A stretch of 64,000 nucleotides of DNA, from the NCBI GenBank assembly GCA_004194705.1, contig SADC01001113.1:62001-126000 (forward strand). The letters run 5' to 3'. This document shows, one piece after another, positions 57,304-64,000 of this stretch. Each line of letters opens with the position of its first letter. Within the stretch, counting starts at the first letter, position 1. Source of the stretch: Ditylenchus dipsaci. Taxonomy: Eukaryota > Nematoda > Chromadorea > Rhabditida > Anguinidae. Both the position numbers and the translations under genes were made by a program. The notes beneath the pieces were generated by a model. The model searched no databases. It saw only the letters and a list, made by a program, of their open reading frames with translations, and was not told the origin of the DNA.

Positions 57304-57342
57304 TGTCCACGAGCATACACCTTCCCCGAGAGAGGCTTTGTA

Positions 57343-57572
57343 TACCGTATAACCTCTGTTAAACGGGCACCCCTACAGTTAAAGTTTTTCAAATTCGCTT
57401 TGCTTTTTTAACCCCAATATTGTTTATTTTTCGAAACGGATGACCACTCATTTTGTAGAGTTTGTGAAGCTCTACAAAATGAGTGGTCGTCCGTTTCGAA
57501 AAATAAACCATATTGGGGTTAAAAAAGCAAAGCAAATTGGAGGGGTGCCCGTTTAATAGAGATTATACGGTA
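57343..57572. mobile_element. TACCGTATAACCTC-family MITE
   Basis: TACCGTATAACCTCTGTTAA and the mirrored TAATAGAGATTATACGGTA bound it. The centre is GACCACTCATTTTGTAGAG with its complement, the hairpin core also seen near 8355 and 13160. It sits just past the end of the dihydrouridine synthase exon. Confidence 0.85.
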
Positions 57573-57610
57573 CGCTTTAAAGGTCAAAATTTTTTACTAT
57601 ACCCTTGATA

Positions 57611-58288
57611 GTAGGAGAACTTCGCCACGGCATTCATACACTTTAGAAAATCCAGTAGACGATTAGATCGGTTGGCGAGAACACAGCCTGCCCGCTTGTG
57701 ATTGATTAGATCCAAAGAGCACCCCAGGTTGAAGTCAACGAAGTCAACCTCACCTTCTTTAACCACCATTTGAGTAGCACGAGTCATTGTATGAGAGCAG
57801 CCACCCGCCAACTGAACACCAAAGATTTTTTCACATGGGTGACGTTTTACCAGAGACCTGAAATTTCGAAAAACTTCAATTCTTCAGCAAGGCAAATATA
57901 CCATTCTTGCAAATTCCCCTGAAAATTATAGGGTGAAATATTAACCAATAACGCCATATAGTTCACATACTTGAAGCAGACCAGTAGCCACAGCAATCTC
58001 AACTAAATTTTCAAACTCAAATTAATCAGAAATCCGCCGAAGACTTTAAGCACCGAGACCAACAGAGAGACGTCTGAATGAAAAGTACCTAACAGTCGTA
58101 AGTGATGTCAAATAGGTTTTACCTGAGATTTAATAGAGATTAACCGAAATTTTTGTGGTAGTACCAACCTTTTAATGAATTCATATCTATTTTTGGCTCT
58201 TTCCGAATGACCATGTAACCAGTTAGCTGTTTAGACTCCTCTGATTTGTTCCTGATAGGATCAACGGCAGTTAGCTCTTTAACGATCT
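57611..58288 (-). pseudogene. tRNA-dihydrouridine synthase 3-like locus, decayed
   Basis: Dus3 reduces uridine in the tRNA variable loop using FMN. The clearest exon (57611-57857) reads RHPCEKIFGVQLAGGCSHTM and VDFVDFNLGCSLDLINHKRA, with the GCP signature changed to GCS and the following glycines lost. Upstream on the minus strand are FRRLSVGLGA (near 58050-58072) and EIAVATGLLQ (57970-57999), both Dus3 motifs, but separated by in-frame TAA codons. A farther exon-like piece (about 58165-58288) reads KQLTGYMVIRKEPKIDMNSL. Downstream exons are absent. It could be a diverged gene with unusual splicing, but the stops make a pseudogene more likely. Confidence 0.7.
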
Positions 58289-58309
58289 AAATGCAACAGA
58301 AGGATACAT

Positions 58310-58492
58310 TACAAAGGACCATGGTTTTTGCGTGCAGCGGCGCACGCGAAATTCGAATTGGCGGGGGACACTTCTCTTTTATCTATCAGCGTACTCTTTC
58401 GAGTCGTTTCGAATGACTCGAAAGAGAAGTGTCCCCGCCAATTCAAATTTTGCGTGAGCCTCTGCGCGCAATAACCATGGTCCTATAAAAAC
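58310..58492. mobile_element. MITE with GGGGGACACTTCTCTTTT core
   Basis: AAAGGACCATGGTTTTTGCG at the left is mirrored by the ATAACCATGGTCC end at the right. The core GACACTTCTCTTTT and the CTCTTTCGAGTCG hairpin match the TTAA MITEs at 23329 and 27705, but the terminal 30 bp are of another type, shared with 61905-62080. Confidence 0.75.
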
Positions 58493-58704
58493 CTCTTACC
58501 CGTATGCATAATCACTTCGATAGTATCCGATAGGATATTATCCGGATAGTATCGATAATTATCCGATAGACTATCCGGATAATTATCCGATACCGGATAA
58601 TTTATTATTTTGAATTGAATTTGTTGAAATTATTGTCCTCGTTTACTTATTTGTGATTTTTTGCTGCTTTTGTTCGTCAATTGTAACTGATATTGTCATG
58701 TTAA

Positions 58705-58872
58705 ATGGATCACCTATCCATTCTTGCATACTTCAGATGCCGTCCGTGGGGGCTTTTTCTACAATTACGCAAGCCAAAAAATTACCGAGTTCGACGAGAA
58801 TATGAACTATTGAATACATTCAGTGATAGCGAACTTCATCAGCGTTTTCGTTTTCGACGATCGTCCATCATA
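58705..58872 (+). CDS. Harbinger-like transposase, first exon
   Basis: An ATG-initiated frame of 56 codons ends at a strong GTGAGT donor. It reads MDHLSILAYFRCRPWGLFLQ, then NYRVRREYELLNTFSDSELH and QRFRFRRSSII. The pattern R-x-x-Y-x-x-L-x-x-x-S-D-x-E-L-x-x-R-F-R-F-x-R is the N-terminal signature of PIF/Harbinger (HARBI1-like) transposases. The catalytic DDE exons do not follow within the element, so it is a fragment, perhaps captured or left by deletion. Confidence 0.55.
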
Positions 58873-59263
58873 GTGAGTTGAAAAGGTCAATCTTTTACTT
58901 GTTATCTTTTTCTGCTTTAGAAGATATGCAAACTTTTAAGTCCATGAAAAAGTCCAGAAAATAGGATTTGGAATCCAAAACGTAAAAAAAATTTTCGATC
59001 CAAGTCGACGACCACTTGGTTTGGTTGGTTCAGACTAAAAATTTAAATTAAATTTATAAATTTTAATTTTTGTTTGGTGAAGTTTTGAATGGTTTCTGGT
59101 GGTTTTTGGTGCTCTGGGTGTTTTGTATGATTTTGGTGGTTTTGGGTGATTTTGGATGGTTTTCGCTGGTTTGGGGTGATTTTAGGTGGTTAGGACAGTT
59201 AGGACAGAATTCCGAAAATTTTGAAAAATACGTAAAAACTGCCTTGGTCCCCCCTGTTGGTTC

Positions 59264-59424
59264 GTTGGCCAAATTTCGTTTCGGCAAATTTCGTTTTGGC
59301 ATATTTCGTTTTGGCGCATTTCGATTTGGCAAATTTCGATTTGGCAAATTTCGTTTTGGCAAATTTCGTTTGGCAAAACATACGTTTGGCAAATTTCGTT
59401 TTTGGCAAGTTTCCCCTAGCCATT
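59264..59424. repeat. One-ended TTTGGCAAATTTCG array
   Basis: Seven units of TTTTGGCAAATTTCG end in GGCAAGTTTCCCCTAGCC, the tip of the element family at 7785-8186. The partner end is missing. CTTGGTCCCCCCTGTTGG directly precedes it. Confidence 0.8.
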
Positions 59425-59691
59425 ATATCGAGGTTTGACTTTAGTGGGAGTTTAGGGAGTAGGAAGAGGAGGATGTCTAGACGTTGGCCCAATATGACTC
59501 TATTTTATGGCGATATCCTGCCTATCCAATAATTGTACAAGGTAAACATGTGCCTTGTAAAAAATAGTATCGTTATTATGAATAAAGCTATAATTCGATT
59601 GAGTTTGTTCTTTTTGCTCAATTAAGCGGTGTCTTCTATGAAAAAGACGAGATGAACCATTTAATATACAAATAACTCTATCATTGATAAT

Positions 59692-59770
59692 GGACCGATT
59701 GACCTAGTGGTTAGTGGTCTATGGGTTAGACAATATTGGTCAAAGGTCGAGGGTTCGATTCCCAGTGGGA
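59692..59770 (+). repeat. tRNA-like sequence
   Basis: TGACCTAGTGGTTAGTGGTC fits a tRNA A box and GAGGGTTCGATTCCCAGTG a B box, spaced about 45 nt apart as in tRNA genes. The acceptor ends do not pair and the T stem has two mismatches, so it is more likely a tRNA pseudogene or SINE head. Confidence 0.5.
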
Positions 59771-59987
59771 AATCGAGTTTTCGATACTATCCTGATAATT
59801 ATCCGAGCTATCGGATAATTATCCGGATGGTATCGATAAAAATTATATCCGATAGTGATTATGCATACGGGGGCTGCTTCTAGCTGAAAAGTCTTCGCTT
59901 TTTGATAAAGTTTCTCACCTTTTTCAAATTTCAAATTGAAAAGATGAATTGTCTCCGCTCTTGCTTTTCTGAATGTCAGTCATTACC

Positions 59988-60096
59988 AGTGTTGTAAATC
60001 TCAGAATAACGGCACCAGCTCCAGCTGAGCCACCGACTCCAAAATTTGTGGCACCGGTGCGGTACCGTGAGCTGCCGGCGCCACTTACAACACCGG
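59988..60096. mobile_element. Small hAT-like MITE
   Basis: CAGTGTTGTAAATC opposes ACTTACAACACCG; inside are GGCACC/GGTGCC and GAGCTCC/GGAGC words. GTCATTAC and GTCCTTAA outside the tips agree at 6 of 8 positions, a possible old duplication. Confidence 0.5.
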
Positions 60097-60507
60097 TCCT
60101 TAAACTAAAATATCTTCCTGAATCCGAATCCCTTGACATCTGATCCAAAAAATTTCCATGGGTTGAAATATTACTATTTTGAGTGTATTAGACAGATGTG
60201 CATCACTTAATCACTCAATCCATCACTCAATAGATATCTCATGAGCTCATAAAAAAAAATTTCGATCAAATCTCAACGGATTCGGATTCAGGCAGATATT
60301 TTAGTGTAAGGTGACTTTCCGAAAAGCAACAGCCGAGTCACTTCAGCTTTTTAAGGCAAAATTTCATAAGGCAGAGACTTCAACAAAAAGCGAATTTTTT
60401 TTAGCTAGGAGCGGAGAGACTTAATTTCCTCCCGCAACATAATAACTTTCCTAATAGTGATAAACATATAACGAACCTGATCAAGTTGAAATAGGTATGG
60501 TGAATAC

Positions 60508-60643
60508 CTATTTCTCATACAAGGATTGACGACGTGCGTATGACGGTTTCTTTTGGTTTCTTTCAACACTTTGAGCCCGCCTAAGCTCCTGCTGTCTAGC
60601 AACATGAGCTGCTGTTGCGTTGGCCATTTGTTGAGCCCGGAAC
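60508..60643 (-). CDS. Last exon of an unidentified gene
   Basis: After an ATTTTAG acceptor the exon reads FRAQQMANATAAHVARQQEL, then RRAQSVERNQKKPSYARRQS and LYEK before TAG. The composition (Ala, Gln, Arg) suggests a basic helix. The preceding exon is not visible because an arrayed element begins at 60741. I cannot name the protein. Confidence 0.45.
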
Positions 60644-60740
60644 CTAAAATTATTGAATAAAAAGAGTTGAAATCGATATTAATATGAATCCACCCGACAA
60701 AAAAACACATCCGACCAAAATTCAGAAATAATTTCGGCTA

Positions 60741-61142
60741 AATTCTGGTATTCCCCAGCACTCAATTCTGGTATACCCCAGCACTCAATTCTGGTATACC
60801 CCCAGCACTTAATTTGGAACACACTTCTCATGTTACCCCACAATTGAAAGCTGAGGATGTTAGCTACACGATGGTGTAAAAATTTCTTGTTTTAGTTCAC
60901 AAAAATGTACATCTTCTAATTAAAATAGAATTGAATCATTTCGAATGAAAATTGAATACTCAAAGATGATTCAGTTCTATTTTAATTGAAAGATATGCAT
61001 TTTTGCAAACTAAACTAATAAATTTTTACACCATCGTGTAGCTAACATCCTCAGCTTTCAATCGTGGGGTAACATGAGGAGTGTGTTCCACATTAAGTGC
61101 TGAGGGTATATCAGAATTGAGTGCTGGGGGTATACCAGAATT
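60741..61142. mobile_element. Arrayed-TIR element with GCTACACG core
   Basis: Three AATTCTGGTATACCCCAGCA units face three inverted ones. The core (60837-61078) includes GAAAGCTGAGGATGTTAGC, CTACACGATGGTGTAAAAAT and a mirrored arm, closely similar to the core of 22270-22674 although the arrays are unrelated. Confidence 0.85.
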
Positions 61143-61184
61143 GTACCATAACTTTTTTTCAAAAAATTGCTCTGGTCTTATTCA

Positions 61185-62080
61185 TGGGCGTCCTGGTAGT
61201 TTTCGGAACTGTTTCAGAACTTAAGTTTTTCAAGGTGCCTTGGTAGACTAGATTATATACAAGTTTATACTCAAAATGACGACAAAAAGCAGAGCTAAAT
61301 GTTGAATATAAGTTTATATAACGACGATTGCACAATTTGTGAAAAAGAATTTTAAAAAATTCAGTCTTTCATAATTTTTTGGAATTTCTCAAGAACTTTG
61401 AATTTTTTCGCGAATTTCGCAGACACAACCATATACAACCTTATACTCAAAATGTAGCGCTGCTTTCTATCGTCATTTTAAGTATAATCTTGTGAATAAC
61501 CATGCCTACTAGAGCACCGATAAAAATGTAAGCTTTGAAACAGTTCCGAAAGCTACCAAGATGCCTCTAATTGGATTAGGTCAAACTCTTCTAAATTTTC
61601 ATCTGATGTGTTTTCGTTGGGTGGATTGATAATACAGCCAAATCTCTCTATAATTGCACTCAAGGGACCGGGCAAAACCGGGTCGTAAGATAGAGAGTCT
61701 TTATAAAGAAATTGATTTTACGTAAATGAGATCATTTGAGACGAAACAGTTCTTTTTTTCCGGTCGATATAGAGAGCGGGTCATTATGAAGAGAATCGTT
61801 TTAGAGAGATTCGGCTATAATATCGATTATTGTGAAAAAATGAAGGGGTTAAAATAAAATTAAATTAAGTTAAGCCTGCAAAACTCCATTTTCTAGTCCT
61901 CTTTAAAGGGCCATGGTTTTTGCGCGCAGCCGCATGTGCGAAATTTGTATTAGCGGGAGACACTTCTCTTTTGATTGGGACTGTACTCTTTGGAGTAATG
62001 TCGAACGACTCCGAAAAGTTAAGTTTGAGACGAAAGAGTAGTGTCCTCCGCCAATCGATTTTTCTCGACGACAATATTTT
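61185..62080. repeat. Cluster of three MITEs
   Basis: First, 61185-61570 has inverted TGGTAGTTTTCGGAACTGTT arms and TATACTCAAAATGACG words. Second, 61640-61832 has CAGCCAAATCTCTCTATAAT and a mirrored end of pogo type. Third, 61905-62080 carries TTAAAGGGCCATGGTTTTTG and a GACACTTCTCTTTTG core. No gene is recognised among them. Confidence 0.6.
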
Positions 62081-62344
62081 TCGGTGTATAATGTCAAAAA
62101 TACGATTTATGCTTGGAACCTGCTGTGGTGTGGGTCTTACCCATTCAAGAGCCATCCAGAGACCAAGACGTATACCACAGGGGGACTAAGAAAAAATCAT
62201 GTTTTTAACGTCATGCATCAAGAAATTATTGCCGGCGAGAAAAAACAATTAGCGAAAACAGAATACTGAAAATCTCTTTTTGATAATAGCTATGGCGATT
62301 TTAAAACTCTAAAATTTATTGACACACCCTGTAGAAGCTAGGGA

Positions 62345-62520
62345 TTATATATAAGTGAGTCAAACTTCCTTATAAGCTACACACCATAAAAGCTACACCT
62401 GAGTCCGGTCCTAAATGGGGCATGTTCCTTATAATAAACCCCTATATAAGCTAAACCTCTCTATAAGCTATATATAGTATCGGTACCGAGGTGTAGCTTA
62501 TAGAGAAGCTTGACTGTAGT
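62345..62520. repeat. Array of ATAAGCTACACC words ending in a pogo-like tip
   Basis: CCTTATAAGCTACAC, TATAAGCTAAACCTCTC and the inverted AGCTTATAGAGAAGCTTGAC, followed by TGTAG, form a short symmetrical array. It resembles the pogo-like MITEs whose interiors repeat the terminal word. Confidence 0.55.
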
Positions 62521-62536
62521 TTATACTAGAGAAGTC

Positions 62537-62745
62537 TTACTTCCTTTCCAATTCTTCTGGCTTGACTTCAGTAGCCCAGTCGAATTTTTTCTTGAATTGC
62601 TCATATTTCTTTTCGAGAGAATCGAAAATCTGGTGCGCACGACTTGTCCTAAATCGGCACTTATTGACTTAATTAAGGCAATAAAATTACGCATAATGGA
62701 CGAGATCATCCAAATTCGCAATACTCGCATCCTTCTTCTGCATAT
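62537..62745 (-). CDS. Two terminal exons of an unidentified protein
   Basis: After a GTTTTCTAG acceptor at 62745 the frame reads MQKKDASIANLDDL. A second exon (62629-62537) begins at a CACCAG acceptor and reads IFDSLEKKYEQFKKKFDWAT, then EVKPEELERK before TAA. The second is strongly charged and helical, as real coding sequence would be. The donor joining them is uncertain (CTC followed by GTCCAT would keep the phase). No family is recognised. Confidence 0.4.
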
Positions 62746-62879
62746 CTAGAAAACATTAAAGAGTCATGACCAATAGTCAACCATGATTCTGATGGAGATA
62801 GACAGAGATATTTTTCGCTATTTGATCACTGCAGCTGAGCGAATAGAGCCTATCTATCTTTTTTATGATCAAAAGTACT

Positions 62880-63035
62880 TATCGGAATTATGTCTAAGGT
62901 AAGTGAGTACGCGCATCGTTAACCCATCAAGCCCCCTGCGCCCCCGAAGTTGGTTGCTTGGGGTCGAGATGCGCACACCCACATATCTTAGACACAAATC
63001 ACTCGAAAGTAACTCTGGATGCATAATAATGGGTA
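62880..63035. repeat. AAGGTAAGTGAGTRCGCGCATC inverted repeat
   Basis: The segment matches that nested at 23970-24115, with CAAGCCCCCTGCGCC and its mirror at the centre and ACACAAATCACTCGAAAGT at the right. A third, partial copy is at 45120-45270. Confidence 0.65.
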
Positions 63036-63481
63036 CTTATGCACATTATAGACCCCCAAATATTTGCTGTTCTATTAGTGTTTTCTTTTTCAAAACCTTA
63101 TTATAAATTCCGTATAAAATTCGTTTATTCCTCGAACACATCATTATTCTACTCGGAGTCATTTACAGAACGAACAGTGATCTCACCATTTACACATACA
63201 AACACTTCAGAGACATAGGGCAAATATTTTGGGGCCTATAATGTGCATAAGTACCTAATAATGTATGCATAACAGAGTTTCTTCATGCGGTAGGACGTAG
63301 TTAACAAAAAAAATTTCACTGTCTCTCTTCTTTATTTATTTTTGGAGGCATCCAAATGCATGTATAACCTTTTTTTGCTCAGTCAAACGGACCGAAACGC
63401 TAAAAAAGTGTCGCGAAATGGCCGTCGCAAACTAGCCGTGAAACAAAGCGTCACAAACTGGCCAAATTAAAGGATCGAAAA

Positions 63482-63706
63482 TTAAAAGGGCATGCCTTTG
63501 CATTACACGGAGAAAACGCGGGGACCAGTAGTTTTTTTATTTCTCGCTAATTTTTTTCATGCGTTTTCTTCTAGATTTTTTAAGTTTTCTGCCTAGTTTT
63601 AAAAGCATAATATTAGATCAAACGCGAAACGAACGCAAAACGGACTGATTAAAAAAACATTTGCTGGTCTCCTCAACTTTTGAAAAACACGGGCATGCTC
63701 CTTTAA
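63482..63706. mobile_element. TTAA-flanked MITE
   Basis: TTAA borders AAGGGCATGCC and GGGCATGCTCC, which are inverted. The arm CATTACACGGAGAAAACGCG resembles single ends at 11670 and 24800. Before it, 63414-63470 holds AAACTGGCC-type words. After it, to the end of the window, I see no gene. Confidence 0.75.
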
Positions 63707-64000
63707 GTAATGCTTTTAATCATCCTTTTAAATCGGCGTTTTTTTCGTTTTTTTCGGCACAGGCAGCCATATAATCCGATCAAATTTGCCGAGCAAATAT
63801 GAATGATACATCTTTTTGTAGAAAAATCTCTGCGTTACAAAACAATGCTACCAGATTTGGCATATGAGCATGTTTTATGGTATTTAAGTGTCGATATATG
63901 GATAAAATTTCGAATTTAGGGGCACGGTGGGGCACCGGTGATGATGCTTTTTTCTACACCGGGCGCCAAGCGCAACACTTACACTAAAAAGGTTTGTCAT

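Larger units (their letters stand above)
58499..59872. mobile_element. Arrayed element (TATCCGGATAGTATCGATAA arrays)
   Basis: CCCGTATGCATAATCACT and its complement form the tips; next inward are TATCCGATAGG and CCGGATAGTATCGATAAT words in inverted arrays (58515-58605 and 59775-59855). The interior holds a Harbinger-like exon, a half copy of the 7785-type array and a tRNA-like sequence. No target duplication is clear. Confidence 0.75.

Overview
The window looks like a repeat-saturated, AT-rich invertebrate nuclear genome. Introns of about 45 to 55 nt with AG-ended acceptors interrupt recognisable animal genes (cytosolic NADP isocitrate dehydrogenase, hexosaminidase D, ribosomal protein eS1, histone H4, tRNA-dihydrouridine synthase 3). 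Nematodes have introns of this size, but I cannot fix the phylum. No prokaryotic operon or viral genome is present.

Most of the DNA is mobile elements of one architecture: two inverted blocks, each a tandem array of a 10-25 bp unit, around a short hairpin core or captured DNA, bounded by 8-9 bp target duplications. This resembles Foldback elements, but more than fifteen unrelated array units occur here. At 854-6408 three elements sit end to end, each junction carrying ATTACAACC; they hold a decayed histone H4 copy, a decayed eS1 (RPS3A) copy and a gag-like fragment. From 6.4 to 12.6 kb are TTAA-bounded elements, GC-rich arrays and arrayed elements with perfect 8-bp duplications. From 13.6 to 17.3 kb lies the 5' half of a hexosaminidase D gene whose 2.9-kb first intron is packed with insertions. 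From 17.5 to 25.3 kb follow pogo-like MITEs, a truncated pogo/CENP-B-like transposase and more arrayed elements. A compact, apparently intact three-exon gene of unknown function, with TATA box and poly(A) signal, is at 26.1-27.1 kb.

From 28.9 to 30.4 kb two arrayed elements sit back to back on a shared GTGTGGG target. A mariner-type element with a multi-exon, inactivated transposase is at 35.6-37.3 kb. The most striking large structure is an inverted repeat (arms 38273-42059 and 45708-50904) whose 3.6-kb spacer holds a truncated isocitrate dehydrogenase gene and the 3' exons of an unidentified gene; the inner arm ends coincide with the tip of one arrayed transposon. Beyond it are a tandemly duplicated Mutator-like transposase fragment (51.0-53.7 kb), more arrayed elements, a decayed dihydrouridine synthase 3 locus, a Harbinger-like first exon, tRNA-like sequences and orphan minus-strand exons.

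In function terms this is a transposon landscape with a few living or recently living genes embedded in it. The recurring theme is modularity: cores, terminal arrays and host gene fragments are found in different combinations.
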